Assembly: GCA_035772405.1 (NCBI GenBank)
Contig: JAYKKM010000048.1
Coordinates: forward strand, 2,301,501 to 2,365,500
DNA: 64,000 nt
Direction of reading: 5' to 3'
Source of the DNA: Chrysogorgia sp. JL179-B06
Lineage: Eukaryota > Cnidaria > Anthozoa > Scleralcyonacea > Chrysogorgiidae
In this document: one piece after another, positions 27,301 through 36,829 of the stretch
How the letters are laid out: the number at the start of each line of letters is the position of its first letter
How positions within the stretch are numbered: the first letter of the stretch is position 1
Position numbers and translations under genes: made by a program
The notes under the pieces: model-generated
The model's database searches: none
What the model was told of the DNA's origin: nothing
What the model saw: the letters and a program-made list of their open reading frames with translations, nothing else

Positions 27301-30273
27301 ACCCTTTTGGCATGCCATATATATATAAGCCCTATTTATTTCATCTCATCTTACTCTGTTGAAGTGCTCTGCTCGAAACGTCAGTATTTTGTTCCTAAAT
27401 TCTTGGCAGTTCACCACCTTTTCGCTTTGCTGGTATTATTTGCAAAGGAAGCACTTTCTCCTGAATTATTTTAAGACCCTGAGCAGAGGTCCGACCCAGG
27501 ATATGAATCTGTGTCTCCCAGCTCATAGACATTGTGTGGTAACCACTAGATCAAAACAGTTGGGTCTCCTAACATTTCTTATAGTACTATAGTTGGGAGA
27601 AGTTGTTTTAAAAACATGTCAGTTTGACTTTGATGATAATTTCCTTTATTCCCATTACTTCTACAGGTATGCTTGGTTAACTCAGTGATGGATTTACAGG
27701 GGGTGCACACCTCCTGGCCTTGGCCAAGGGGTGCAGGAGGGGTGCCAATTGCTTTGTCAAATCTAATTTTTTTTATTTGGCAAGGTAATTGTCAAACAAA
27801 AATAGAGACAAAGCATGATAACGTACAATAGTTAGACAATTCAAATTGCAAGCAAGTCTTCAATCTTCAGTACAGACTACAGACTAGTGCCTTGCTGCAG
27901 TGGCATGCGACGCGTGTGTCCCCAATCCCCTGCCGTAGCTCCCTCAGCGGCGCTCCACCCTGTCTCGGTCGCGCCCCACACCGTAGGCCTGAGTACTTCG
28001 CTCGCTCAGCACCCCCCCCCCCTTACCAGATCAAGCTGGATCCATCACTGGGTTAACTTTGATATTCTTAGGTACTAGTCATCCCTGAGCCATAGATAGG
28101 TCGCTTTATTTAAGGTGGATAAATCCTTTCAGTTATAATACAAGATTATTTCTGTTATCAACAGGAGGCCTACCAAAATTGACAATAATATAACTAAAAC
28201 AATCTACATGATAGTATAAAATCATCTAACTATATACCAGTACGGGGTGTTGATATGGAGGTGAGCCAGCCTAGCCCGCTTTGCCGAGATTGTGTGATTA
28301 CTAATTAATTTTCATCTTGCATTTATATGAGAACTGAGCCTGCCTAGATCTCAGTTTGGTGAACCGGGTATTTTCCAATATAAACACGATTGACCAGGCT
28401 GGCTTGCCTAACCTGGGTTAGCAAGTCAAAGATCAGTCAGTACACATGACAAAGTTTGTCTTGACCAATATTTTTTGGATAACTTTTCATTTCACAAGTT
28501 GTGTTTGTTCATGTGTTGGTTAAAAATTGAAAATGGACCGTACTTGTAAAAACGTGATTTTGGGCATCGTGGGAAAATAATTGCAGTTAGCTCAGTAAAC
28601 ACACCAGCCCGGGTAGGCAGGCTAGCCCTCCACATGCAAACACCAATGAAAATCAGCTCAGTTATCTGCCAGCCGAGCTATATTATTATACACTATAAAA
28701 GTATTAAGGGACAACAAACTAAATTTACACTAATTAACTTTACAATTAAACATATTAAAAACAATGCATAACAAAAATACAAATTGAATACTCTAAAAGA
28801 AGTTTGTGTACTGACTACACATGATAATGCAAAATACAGAATGTTTAGCTAAATAATTTAGTTGGCAAAAATTGGATCTTGTAGTCTTGTTTATGGTGCT
28901 ATTTTATCACTGGAATTTTATTTATTTTTAATTAATTAATTAATTATATTTTATTTTATCGCTTTTTTATCTCTGGAACTCACTTCCTCTCTTAGTTAAA
29001 TCCAGTTTTCATCCAGCTCTTTTAAGTCAAACACTAATAATTACTTGATTGATACTTTTATTAATTACTTTAATGTAGACGATCTTTATACTTGGAAATC
29101 AATTTGTACAAAATGTCACAAACATGTCTCCTTATACCTGTCAAATCTTCAGTTCACAGATGTTTTTAACTGACTGTAAAACTACTTTTAAATTTACTGA
29201 TTTAACTTATAATTTTGGCAGTTTATCTTGTTGGGTCTAGAGCCTGTTGTAAACTTGCCCTATTATTTGATATGTACAATGGAGGCAGAATAAATAAATA
29301 AATACATATTTTAAATATACCTATGGTCTTTAACAAGCTAGGGAAAATCTTGAAGTAAAGTCTCTTTGTTTTTTGTACCTATTTTTATACAATTTCTGGG
29401 ATATATTAACAAAAGCAATAGAAAACATTGTGAACACGTATTTGTTAAATATAAATATACTATTTACTCTACAAAATAGCTGAATTGTAAATATTTATCT
29501 ATCTCTATCATCTATCATCTATCTCTATCTATCTCTATCTACCAAGTACCATACTAATTGTCCCCATATTTCCAGCAATATATTCGAGAGGAAAGCAAAA
29601 CTAAACAGCTTTACCACCTATGCCATTACAATTAATCACGTTAATGTAACGAAAGTGATTTTTCTCGCTTAGAAAATTAACATATATTAATACCAATTTT
29701 AATACGGTCAAAGTAAACACGGCACTTCAAACTACAGCCAATTTGAACTGTTTACGACCAAGTACGAGTTAGTTCATTTAAGAGTTCATTATAAGCGAGT
29801 GTTTTACGGGAAAGATATAAAGCTTCCTTAGGAATAGCGCTTCGAAGTTCCATCTTTTGTGGAAATGTTGTCATGTGCACACAATGGCTTCTTTGTTGTT
29901 CGACGTTGGTATTGGATGCTCATTTGATGAATCATGCAATGCCACAGATGAACAAACAACTTTAATAGGTCATATTAATAGAAAACAACAAAAACCTGTT
30001 CTTATTTACCTTTACGGGTATGCCAAAGATATCGGCCGACCTCATGAACCGATTGAATCCATCAGTTTCGTCCGTCGCTACGGTCAAAGTGACCAACTTG
30101 AGGCCTTGCGTGGCTTCGTCTGGAAAACACAATTACAAGAACGCGGATTTGTTTTGTTCTTTCTGCATACTATTTAATATATCCTTATGGATATAACGCT
30201 GAATAAATATACCTGCTGACTGCACGAAGAGAAAGACTGCTGGAATTAGGAGAAATGAGAGGAAAAACCGCAT
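6348..30273 (-). CDS. PLOD: Procollagen-lysine 2-oxoglutarate 5-dioxygenase (lysyl hydroxylase), complete, 22 exons
   Basis: Hydroxylates collagen lysines in the ER, and in some family members also glycosylates them. Exons in coding order: 30213-30273, 30010-30119, 26192-26328, 25470-25584, 24842-24890, 24600-24712, 24432-24495, 23888-23985, 23008-23109, 22743-22874, 21545-21666, 20294-20395, 19125-19250, 18451-18583, 16483-16596, 15385-15453, 13437-13499, 12495-12536, 10468-10527, 9083-9169, 8293-8418, 6348-6503. These sum to 2181 bp, 726 aa plus stop, close to the 727-738 aa of vertebrate PLODs; every junction is GT-AG and in phase. Exon 1 encodes a signal peptide ([20 protein letters not shown]). 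The N-terminal glycosyltransferase-like domain has VMFSDSYDVVF, and the central one has [12 protein letters not shown] and [19 protein letters not shown]. The C-terminal Fe(II)/2OG domain has [10 protein letters not shown] (iron ligands H655, D657), [11 protein letters not shown] (H707) and GTRY (R717, 2OG contact). It ends SFIDP. PLOD1, 2 or 3 cannot be assigned; probably one invertebrate gene. Confidence 0.95.
6915..6985 (-). mobile_element. tRNA-derived SINE remnant
   Basis: On the minus strand a box-B-like GGGTTCGATTCCCGTC is followed by CTCAGAAACATTTTTCTGAG. The same downstream motif accompanies the copy at 61890-61985. Too degenerate to be a tRNA gene. Confidence 0.55.
7125..8275. repeat. 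GAT-rich minisatellite in PLOD intron 21
   Basis: Over 1.1 kb of GATGAT/AGTGATGATGACAGT units with a strong strand purine bias. It opens long Asp/Ser or Met/Val/Thr ORFs on plus and Ile/His ORFs on minus; these are read-through of the repeat. It ends just below exon 21 (8293). Confidence 0.95.
8505..9062. repeat. 78-bp tandem repeat, about 7 copies, PLOD intron 20
   Basis: The unit contains GAGAGTCAAGATAACTCTCA and CAACTCTCATCTTTGTTTGA. The inner GAGAGT...ACTCTC makes a small palindrome in every unit. It stops 20 bp from exon 20. Confidence 0.9.
9244..9650. mobile_element. Mariner-derived foldback element
   Basis: TA dinucleotides flank inverted ends CAGGGTGTATAAAAAAAA. The arms are about 165 bp (9244-9409 and 9483-9650) and nearly perfect. 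The loop between them encodes, from ATG at 9410, [20 protein letters not shown], which looks like the start of a mariner transposase helix-turn-helix. The ORF then runs into the right arm, so it is not functional. A second partial TACAGTGTATAAAAAAAT end follows at 9651. Confidence 0.8.
9765..9897. repeat. Dispersed repeat, copy 3 of 3
   Basis: Same block as 15-205 and 3004-3150, including GGCGGACTTCCGGCTTC and the following ACAATAGTTGCTCGATCCAG also seen after copy 1. Confidence 0.8.
9945..10265. repeat. Inverted repeat pair
   Basis: About 65-bp arms carrying ATTATCCTTAATTTACAAAT (9948-10010) and the complement (10200-10262) flank about 190 bp of unrelated sequence. Each arm is itself partly palindromic. 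Confidence 0.7.
10270..10432. mobile_element. Fragment of a TTAA foldback family
   Basis: Matches the right half of the element at 19644-20222 (shared CTCAGAGCTCAAAATACTTA and CGTAGTGCCACTTTAA) and ends at a TTAA. It stops 36 bp short of PLOD exon 19. Confidence 0.7.
10560..11310. repeat. Decayed foldback/direct-repeat block, PLOD intron 18
   Basis: Outer segments with GGCCCTGGGAT and TACGTATTCC/GGAATACGTA are inverted relative to each other. Inside, 10790-10935 and 10990-11125 are diverged direct repeats (AAATTATCTATTTACA and AAATTATCTGTTTACA versions). No coding content. 11311-11785 shows only a small hairpin ACACCCAGAAATTCTGGGTGT-like at 11650. Confidence 0.55.
11786..12299 (-). mobile_element. 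Short PIF/Harbinger-derived element
   Basis: The ends match the 4094-6075 element (GTTTACATG...; CCATGTAAACAGTGCC). The minus strand reads [20 protein letters not shown], then [16 protein letters not shown] and [17 protein letters not shown], which resembles the N-terminal part of PIF/Harbinger transposases. The DDE domain is absent. Confidence 0.75.
12560..12850 (+). pseudogene. Penelope-like element fragment (GIY-YIG endonuclease), frameshifted
   Basis: The plus strand encodes [18 protein letters not shown], then after a frameshift [20 protein letters not shown]. That is the C-(x2)-C...YIGxTxRxxxxR pattern of Penelope GIY-YIG domains. It is followed by GGAGTGTCGAAACGTTGG, a motif of element 3' ends. 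Interrupted at 12855 by a TTAA MITE. Confidence 0.75.
12859..13333. mobile_element. TTAA foldback MITE family A, copy 1
   Basis: Ends AGTGCCCCTAACCTCAAAAT and complement; TTAA on each side (12855-12858, 13334-13337). Arms about 170 bp with GATATATCAGTTTGTTTGAT. Copies at 15803-16277 and 36351-36825 have the same length (475 bp). The uninterrupted target is preserved at 46640-46650. Confidence 0.9.
13556..13974. mobile_element. TTAA foldback MITE family B
   Basis: TTAA at 13552-13555 and 13975-13978. Arms contain TCAGTTTGTTTGATATGTAA and its complement. A related single arm is seen at about 16625-16800 (AAAATTAAGTTTATCTTATT...). Confidence 0.8.
14036..15362. repeat. Minisatellite of GAATGGGTGAATGAGAAAGT units, PLOD intron 16
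   Basis: About 1.3 kb of mixed 12- and 24-bp units that drop or keep AAGTAAGTGAATGGG in a higher-order pattern. The minus strand stays open for nearly 500 codons ([13 protein letters not shown]...), a repeat artefact that merges with exon 16. Confidence 0.95.
15690..15790 (+). other. Hammerhead-like core remnant of a Penelope-type element
   Basis: TTGATAATGAC ... GTCGAAACGTTGTC resembles the CUGAUGA - stem II - GAAAC layout with a GAC/GTC stem, but the CUGAUGA box is mutated. Probably an inactive element end. Confidence 0.4.
15803..16277. mobile_element. TTAA foldback MITE family A, copy 2
   Basis: Flanking TTAA at 15799-15802 and 16278-16281; ends AGTGCCCATAACCTCAAAAT. The two arms differ at few positions. 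Lies in PLOD intron 15. Confidence 0.9.
17174..18183. mobile_element. Non-autonomous hAT element with THAP-like fragment
   Basis: Inverted ends TAGAGATGAGCCGATTA / complement with an exact 8-bp duplication GTTTTTAG (17166-17173, 18184-18191), the hAT signature. Many CCGATTA subterminal copies suggest transposase binding sites. On plus from 17361, [20 protein letters not shown] resembles the start of a THAP-type zinc-finger protein and soon degenerates. Lies in PLOD intron 14. Confidence 0.88.
18595..19040 (-). repeat. Tandem tRNA-like (SINE head) repeat, about 5 copies
   Basis: On minus each about 85-bp unit reads CATGTAGCTCAATTGTTAGA ... AAGGTTACAGGTTGTACACA, with box-A-like and degenerate box-B-like elements. 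The same unit is arrayed in the other orientation at 61275-61610 and appears singly at 56195-56300. Not a functional tRNA. Confidence 0.75.
19307..19543 (-). pseudogene. Endonuclease/exonuclease/phosphatase-domain fragment of a retroelement or Helitron
   Basis: Reads [19 protein letters not shown], then [15 protein letters not shown] and [11 protein letters not shown]. The GDFN and SDHKP motifs are the catalytic signatures of the EEP fold used by LINEs and Helentrons. No RT or helicase nearby. Lies in PLOD intron 12. Confidence 0.7.
19644..20222. mobile_element. TTAA foldback element, family C
   Basis: TTAA at 19640-19643 and 20223-20226; ends AGTGGTACTACGAT and ATCGTAGTGCCACT. The inverted arms are short and the interior is unique-like. 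A fragment recurs at 10270-10432. Confidence 0.7.
20490..21517. mobile_element. Satellite-core element, copy B (PLOD intron 11)
   Basis: 20555-21410 is about 43 copies of a 20-bp unit (TTTGGAGACATTACGCTAAG). 21411-21517 is the conserved flank (GTACCATGACAGGTA, ATTCATTTGTGCTGGTCATT) ending in CCAGGCTTG. A degenerate left end (AAACCTGGATAAT) may lie at 20492. Nearly fills the intron. Confidence 0.85.
21686..22733. mobile_element. Satellite-core element, copy C (PLOD intron 10)
   Basis: About 48 units of the same 20-bp repeat, with a gradient from TTTTGAGACATTACGCTACG to CTGGAGATGTTACGCTAAGT variants. Then the same flank (GTACCGTGACAGGTACAATT). The end is shortened to CCTTGG, 9 bp from the splice donor of exon 10. 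The array begins about 20 bp from the acceptor of exon 11. Confidence 0.85.
23645..23850. repeat. 20-bp tandem repeat, PLOD intron 8
   Basis: About ten copies of GGGGATCTTCGTCAAAACCG, ending 38 bp from the donor of exon 8. Confidence 0.9.
24965..25090. repeat. Short ATCATACGCGTAT tandem repeat
   Basis: Variable 9-12 bp units of CATACGCGTAT. Lies in PLOD intron 4. Confidence 0.75.
25780..26135 (-). mobile_element. 3' end of a non-LTR retrotransposon
   Basis: On minus the last codons read [20 protein letters not shown], then [14 protein letters not shown] and [11 protein letters not shown] before a stop, the usual terminus of LINE RT proteins. A 3' UTR with AATAAAGATATTATT follows. 5'-truncated. 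Confidence 0.75.
26640..27440. mobile_element. Large foldback with hammerhead-like cores in both arms
   Basis: 26640-26990 and 27010-27440 are diverged inverted copies (shared ATCTCCCGTGCATTTGATTG, GGGTGTCACA, CAAACAGACTGA). Each arm has, downstream of an A/T-rich TATATAAGCCC, a sequence like TGATGAAGGGCTCCGCTCGA followed by AACATCAGTA (26750-26715 on minus; 27355-27390 on plus). That is a CUGAUGA-stem-GAAAC hammerhead layout, imperfect in both. Resembles Penelope-type terminal repeats. Confidence 0.6.
27446..27568 (-). mobile_element. tRNA-derived SINE, head and part of core
   Basis: On minus TAGTGGTTACC (box A side) and CATATCCTGGGTCGGACCTC (box B side) precede the core TCAGGGTCTTAAAATAATT, as in the full copy at 56841-57105. 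Confidence 0.75.
28960..29310 (+). mobile_element. Decayed non-LTR retrotransposon tail
   Basis: [13 protein letters not shown] then, one frame off, [14 protein letters not shown] matches the C-terminus of LINE RT proteins. An AAATAAATAAATAAAT tail ends near 29310. Confidence 0.6.
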
Positions 30274-32214
30274 CTTCGTGCGAGCGATTCACTTGATATT
30301 AGACTCGAAAAGAATCTGTGTTTTGCGGCGAATATATTTATAGTAAGAGATTTGACACGTGATCCGAATGGTTCTTTGTTTCTTGAAAGCAAGTGAATAG
30401 TGATACATTCTTGAATTGAAAAGAATTTTCACCCTGACAACGATTGTAAAATCATCATTATTATCAACATTAATGAGGCCATGCAATTTTGTCAAAGATG
30501 ATTTCCTTTTGCTGTAATTTGAAAGCAATAAAAGTGGATTTGCCAATATCAGCTTCAAAACAAATTACATGTGAATGCATATGTAATGATGGTTCTTAAA
30601 AAACAAAGGACTTGAGGTATTAAAAATGATGAAACATTAACACACTTAGGTATATCTAAATATAAATATATTTAATGAATAGATCCATTTTGACGTTGTC
30701 TGTTCAGTGACAGTTATAGATGCACAGATGACGTCTGGGTCCCGAAATGACGTCACATAGACTATCGGTAGTAAAATTTGAAATTAAAATCAGCTATTAT
30801 TTCTAAAAGAAAACATTATCGTAAGAGTTGGGATTAAGGTTAGGTTTGGGGTTAGGACTATGTTTTAAATTCGCGATACTTATATGAAACGTCAGCCAGA
30901 AAAGCGGCCCACAAGATAATAGCTAACAGGACTCCTTCCAGTATCGTATTGGCACGAATACCTTGACCCGCTGTTGTTATTTTTAAAGCTTTTAATGGTC
31001 TTGTTTATCGTAGACAAGAAACGCTTCCAGCAGTAAAATTACCTGTACGGCAAACTAGAGCAGCCAGCAACCCAAGTGTGATAAGTTTTGTTCCTCATCA
31101 ATGTAGAATGTAAATATAACCTCAATTTTTTAAACTTTTTTTTTTAAATTATACATGGGGCCGCAGTAATTGGCGTAAGCTTACCATGTTCTGACGTTCT
31201 CTGTGCGTCTATAACTGAACAGACAATGGCAAAATGGAATCTATTTGTTTTATACAATAAAAATTGAAAACAAACCATTCAAAAGGCTTATTAGCTCTTT
31301 GTCAATTTCTGGGGCATGAAAAAAGATATATAAAACCAGTCGGCTGACGTCAGGACCGTACCCCAGCTACATAACTTCATGAAATTGTCTAGTTTTCAGT
31401 GCATTAGAAAGAGCAGAATTTTCTCTATCTAATGAGTACAACACGAAGCAAACTGATTCTACAAATATTTCCATGAAAATTGCTGTCAAAACATGATTTT
31501 GTTAAGCAATTTTGCCTTGTTCTTGTCCATTTTTCAAACTGCCATAACTTCATCAATTTGCGACCAAATTCGCTGATTGTCAGTGCATTAGAAAGAGCAG
31601 AAGTTTCTCTATCTAATGAGTATATATGAGTGCAAGGGAACATTGGACTTTTCGGCTAAGATTAAAAAATATATATATGATTAAATCATCTTCCTCGCAC
31701 TTACTTAGGGCCCCGGTGAGCACGAAAGAACGAAAAATAGAAAGAACGCGAGAAATTAAAATTGAGCAACTAATTCGCAGGGCCCCAGGCATATGCCGCT
31801 TCCGCCCTTTGGGTGTACGGAGTAAGTACGTTCTTTGCAGCGCTGCAAATAATTTTTTGTAATCCGCCGGTCATAATATTATCAGAAGAAATCTAATTCT
31901 GGTGGTCAAACGGCAAATCCTGCCAGTCATTCATTTTGCTGTTCAGTTTGTTTCTTCCACTGTCTATTAATACACCAGAACATTTGACAATTCTTCATTC
32001 ATCTTTCCTTATGAATCACTATAACATTATAAAGAGACCGTGGTGCTAGCCACTGATTTCATTACACTTGGTGAGCGGTCCGTACTGTAGAATTTCAAAG
32101 GTTAAAATAAAACGAGAGTAAAAAATCTTTGACTGGTCACGATGATTATTGAAAACAAAAATTCGACGGTCGAAGGTCAAATATCGGCGGTTATTGACCG
32201 GCCTCTATTTGCAG
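30274..32214. other. Gene-free region upstream of PLOD
   Basis: Contains the presumed PLOD promoter. A diverged direct repeat (31396-31437 and 31581-31622, each with TGCATTAGAAAGAGCAGAA and TCTATCTAATGAGTA) is the only clear structure. Short ORFs here have no family match. Confidence 0.5.
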
Positions 32215-32580
32215 TACTGTCTTTGGGGAACGGTGTTTGTCTGTACGTTCTTTGGAGGAACGGTGTCTGTACGTTCTTTGGACGAACGGAGTCTGTACGT
32301 TCTTTGGACGAACGGTGTCTGTGCGTTGAAGTTCTTTGGACGGACGGTGTCTGTACGTTCTTTGGACGAACGGTGTCTGTACGTTCTTTGGACGGACGGT
32401 GTCTGTACGTTCTTTGGACGAACGGTGTCTGTACGTTCTTTGGACGAACGCTGTCTGTACGTTCTTTGGACGAACGGTGTCTGTACGTTCTTTGGGCCGC
32501 GTACGGTGACGTTCATTGGGCGTACGGACGGTACGGTGTCTGTATGTTCTTTGAGCGAACCGGACGTGATCTGGCGTGAG
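32215..32580. repeat. 26-bp tandem repeat 3' of the caspase
   Basis: About 12 copies of GTCTGTACGTTCTTTGGACG-AACGGT, with longer variants at each edge. Opens repeat-derived ORFs on both strands. Confidence 0.9.
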
Positions 32581-32897
32581 CTAAATGGCCAACAACCGTA
32601 TAAATATATATATATACATGTATATAATCTTCCATTAAGTGTACTTAATAAATCACCTGGTGAACTTTTATCTTTAAATACCAAGCAATAATCATGAAAA
32701 CTCTGCAGTACTAATAATACTACATCTATTGTGCATTCTAAAATATATTCTCAAATATATTCTAAAATTAAACAAAAATCAAGCCAGTTTAGTACAATAT
32801 TTTCCCTTTCACAAGATTACAATTTTTTAATGGAAAGAGGATTTATGTAATTCAGAATAATATTTGTGCAACTGCCTCAACCTGGCAGCTAACAAAA

Positions 32898-35084
32898 CTA
32901 CATCTTGTTGACCACTTTGGGAAAGAAATAAAGTTTTTTCCTCAAGTTTATCCATTGTTGAGGGCATTGCATCTCATTTGCATCTCCTTTCTTCTCAGCA
33001 ACAGCATTGTTAACCTTTATCATCATACTCAGTAAGTCTTCTTCCTTGGCATTATTTCGTAACACCGTGTAAAGTTTATCCACAAACCAACCACCATTTA
33101 TAGTGTTACGCAGTGCGGCGTGATCAAAAGAAGACGCAAATGCAATAAAGATATCAGCATCAATGGGTATCCTCAAACTTAACCCACTTTCCAGGGTATC
33201 CAGTGGTTTCAATCCACTCACAGCTGGTGGCACATTGGCATTGCTTTCTTGAGAAAGCGGTGCATTGGTGTCGTTCGGACATTCCCATACATCCACACCT
33301 TTATCCGGCTGGCCACCACGGCATGCTTGGACGAATATAAGTTTTGGTTTGTTGGCAAGGGTTGGGCTGAACTTGGCACTTAAACAGCCCGTTATGTATT
33401 TTAATGTTATAACTTTGCCATCAGTACCGTACACCCCTGCCTCCAATCCGTGACTCATGAGAACGAGGACGCAGCAATCGTATTTGGTGTGATCCTCAAG
33501 AGCGAGTGCTCGCACATGCCTCTTCATCTCTGCAGCCGTACAATCTTCATGTTCTTTGATGTCAAACTTTAACCACTGAAAAAGAAGCTTCATTCTGAGG
33601 ACATCAATTTCAGAACCGTAACGCTTGCATAGAGGCACTGCCGAATTTTGTTTAAATTGAAAATTATTAATGATGACGGCGAGACCTCTTGGGTTTCGAT
33701 CCATAGGGTAGCAGTCAACAGGGTTGCCAGATCCCTGTGAACGACCTAGGAAAAAATACATCAAATTTAATAAACGTAAACTAAACATTCTATTTCAAAA
33801 TCCTTGTATGTATAAGCATACTCAGGCCCGTACTCAGAAAATCTTACAGGAGGTGTAAGCTCACTTCAACCGACTGACGCACGAGCTTGTACCAACTACA
33901 TCCTATCGATCGAAGCTTGTCAAAATATTGTCTTCCTGTTGGGAGCCTACTAAAATGACCATGGTAAGCTGGTGAAATGGTTAATTAGTCCTACGTTAAA
34001 TTAATAATGCAATCTCGATACGGAATGAAAACATGACAACATTTTAATAAATTTATGTCTTTGGTGTTCTCTTGATTACATTTTATATATACAGTATAAA
34101 CAAAACATTTAACATCAACATTAGATTTGTGAGTCTTAAATTTGGTAGTTTGAAATTAATTTAAAGTGCTAAAAGATTCTACTTGCCAATGTCTGTGTTA
34201 AATCAAACATGTCTAAAATATAACTTGTGCCAACTGAAACTCGTAAAAAAATTGGGCAGGCTGTCGTGCCCCCAGACAGCCTCCCTTAAGTATCAGTCAA
34301 ATCCAACCATGCCCATCCCCTAGGACACCACTGGGCATTTGATACGTTGACTAATCCCGGGGTGCAAAATTTGAACCCAAACCTTTTCTTGGGGATCGGG
34401 CGTTTCTGAGCCCTTTGGGCAGCACCAAAAAGCAGTGGGGGCAGGTGCAATTCAGTGGCATATATTAGCTAGGGTCTTTGTATTTCTAGGAGCTCTGATA
34501 CACCATTTCCTGCATTCGGAGGCAGTAGCATTTTTGAAAAAAATGTCAAATGGCCAGGGGGAATGGGCAGGCTTGTATTTGACTGAACATAAGCATATAG
34601 AAACACATATAGAAAACTTTATAACTTCGTGTATTGTTGGTACATGTATAAAAAGCCGATATAGTACGTACACACACAGAATTGAGTATTCAACTTGTAT
34701 TTCTAGATTTTTCATCACAAAATAATTCATTTCATTCAAAATATTTATAACCAATTCTGTATTTTTCTTTAGTGAATTGTAAACTGAAATCTTACCTGTG
34801 CTCTCATTTGCTAAAGGCTTAGTAAGAATTTCAGCCAAGTGCTTTTGAGAAGATTTCTGTAAGCCTTCGATGAAGTATTGTATGGCACTAGCCCCTCGCC
34901 TTTCCAAGTAATCGAGAAGGATTTCTGCTTGCTTTGTACGTGTTCTTTCAGCACGTATTTCGTCTCGTACATCACCATCGATAACATCTTCCTGATAAAG
35001 GTAATTCAAGACTTGTCGAGGCTCGAGATCTCGAAGAATTGGCTCGTAGTTCTTCCGCAATCGATGAACATAAACGTCCGCCAT
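32898..35084 (-). CDS. CARD-containing initiator caspase (caspase-2/9-like), complete, 2 exons
   Basis: Cysteine protease of apoptosis. Exons 34796-35084 and 32898-33745 (289 + 848 bp, phase 1 join) give 378 aa plus stop. Residues 1 to about 92 form an all-helical CARD (MADVYVHRLRKNYEPILRDL... DYLERRGASAIQYFIEGL), the adaptor-binding domain of initiator caspases. The peptidase domain starts near residue 103 with NPRGLAVIINNFQF. The catalytic dyad is visible: H195 in VLMSHG and C238 in VQACRGG. Acidic sites after the cysteine (DKGVDVWECPND) could be the inter-subunit cleavage region. The small-subunit pocket Arg lies in AALRNTINGGWFVDKL. The start is the first Met before the CARD. The domain order is that of caspase-9 and caspase-2, and orthology is not settled. 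Having only two coding exons contrasts with its intron-rich neighbours. Confidence 0.92.
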
Positions 35085-35214
35085 TACATTTGGAAAGTGG
35101 TATTTAATATTTTATGCTTCGCCAGTTTCGGTTGTGTTCTGTGCGCACTTCCGGTCAACCGGGAATTCCCGTAATGATTTCAAAATGACGTAACCTAAAT
35201 GACATAACGCTCCC

Positions 35215-35600
35215 CTGGCGTTTATTAAATTTTGAAACAATTTGATGCGGCGTTTATTAGAGGGGGGCGTTTATTAGAGGGGGGCGTTTATTAGAGGGGG
35301 GCGTTTATTAGAGGGAGGCGTTTATTAAACCTTTTATTATTATTTTACTTTATTTAACTTTAACAATGGCTAGTTTAAACCATGTTTAAACTGAGTTGTT
35401 TACATCACTTCGACAATGAAGCCAATCAACGTCTGTGGAAGAAATTAAAAAGATTCCTTGTTTGGTTCCAAATGAATAAATCTGTCAATTTTAGCACCTT
35501 TTCTTGCACTTTCTGTATTTTTTCGCCGCTCTGATGTGTGCGGCGTTTATTAGAGGGAGGCGTTTATTAGAGGGAGGCGTTTATTAGTGGGAGGCGTTTA
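35215..35600. repeat. GGCGTTTATTAGAGGGG short tandem repeats
   Basis: Two clusters (35247-35332 and 35538-35605) of about 17-bp units, separated by unique sequence upstream of the caspase start. Confidence 0.8.
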
Positions 35601-35827
35601 TTCCAGAGGAAGGCGCAAGCACAAGCACGCGAGTCCTTATTTCACAGTGAAAACAGGCTCGACGCAAGCGCAAAGCACTGACGCAAGCACAAGGATGAAA
35701 AAGTTTCCTTTTCCTTGTGCTAATGCTTGGGCTTGCGTCGTTGTGATCGTGAAAACCGAACACAACGCAAGCACAACGGAGTTTTGAAAATTTAATTACG
35801 CATGGCCAATAAGCCAGTTCGTAATGT

Positions 35828-36023
35828 CGACTGCGCATCAAAATGACGCGTTCTGTAGGGGGAAAACTTATTTCAATTCATAACATCAGGCTGGGGAATT
35901 CAGTATAACGAATTTGCAAGTGTAAATAGAAATGCAAATGTATATTGTGGTTTTAGCCTGATGTTATGAATTGAAATAAGTTTTATCCCGACGCAGAACA
36001 CATCATTTTGATGCGCAGTCGGC
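35828..36023. repeat. Inverted repeat
   Basis: TGCGCATCAAAATGA and AACTTATTTCAATTCATAAC recur inverted at the other end, separated by about 60 bp. MITE-like, no clear duplication. Confidence 0.65.
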
Positions 36024-36350
36024 GTTTCTAGGTACAAGAATGCCAACGCCTCCCTGGCTTTAATGTTGTCGAGGTTATCACCATAGATTTCCACAAGATA
36101 CGACATCAACTTCAATTACTTACAGCATAAGAATCTCTATGTGACACAAACTATCATTTCAATATTCAGCTCTTTCAAGCATTGACTGTCCGCCCTTCAA
36201 GGACAAACTTTACTTTCTTATTCTAAAAACATGTGACAGAAGATGTCAAAAACAACCAAAAGAACACCACAGATCGCAAATCTCAACATACGCATGAACG
36301 CTTTGCATTATGGGATACCAGAAGGGAGTAAAACTTGCGTTCTTGGTTAA

Positions 36351-36825
36351 AGTGCCCATAACCTCAAAATGTTTTATTGTCTTGTTTGAAAGAACTTTTT
36401 AAATGATAAAGTAACTTCTTTTGAAGATTTTCGTTTCTTTGCTTTCTTTTTGAGATATATCAGTTTGTTTGATATGCAAATGTTTGGAATTTCGTCACAC
36501 ATGCATAATGCCTTATTGGAGAAATGTGTATATCTCTTTCATTCTCAAACGAAATCCTTTAAAATCAAGAAGTTTGGTGTTGTGGGAGAAACGCACACAC
36601 GTGTTATTCACACTTTAGTGTTTTTATTTCATGAACGGAAAGATATATAACATTCTCTGATAACTCATTATGCATGTAGACGAAATTCCAGATATTTGCA
36701 TATCAAACAAACTGATATATCTCAAAAAGAAAGCGAAGAAGTGAAAATCTTCAAAAGAAGTTACTTTATCATTTTAAAAGTTCTTCTAAATAAGACAATA
36801 AAAAAATTTGAGGTTAGGGGCAACT
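36351..36825. mobile_element. TTAA foldback MITE family A, copy 3
   Basis: TTAA at 36347-36350 and 36826-36829. Same ends and length as 12859-13333, with one inserted base near the right end. Confidence 0.9.
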
Positions 36826-36829
36826 TTAA

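Noticed and set aside
32142..32691. Overlapping plus- and minus-strand ORFs of 145-180 codons
   Set aside because: Generated by the 26-bp tandem repeat; no domain or splice evidence.
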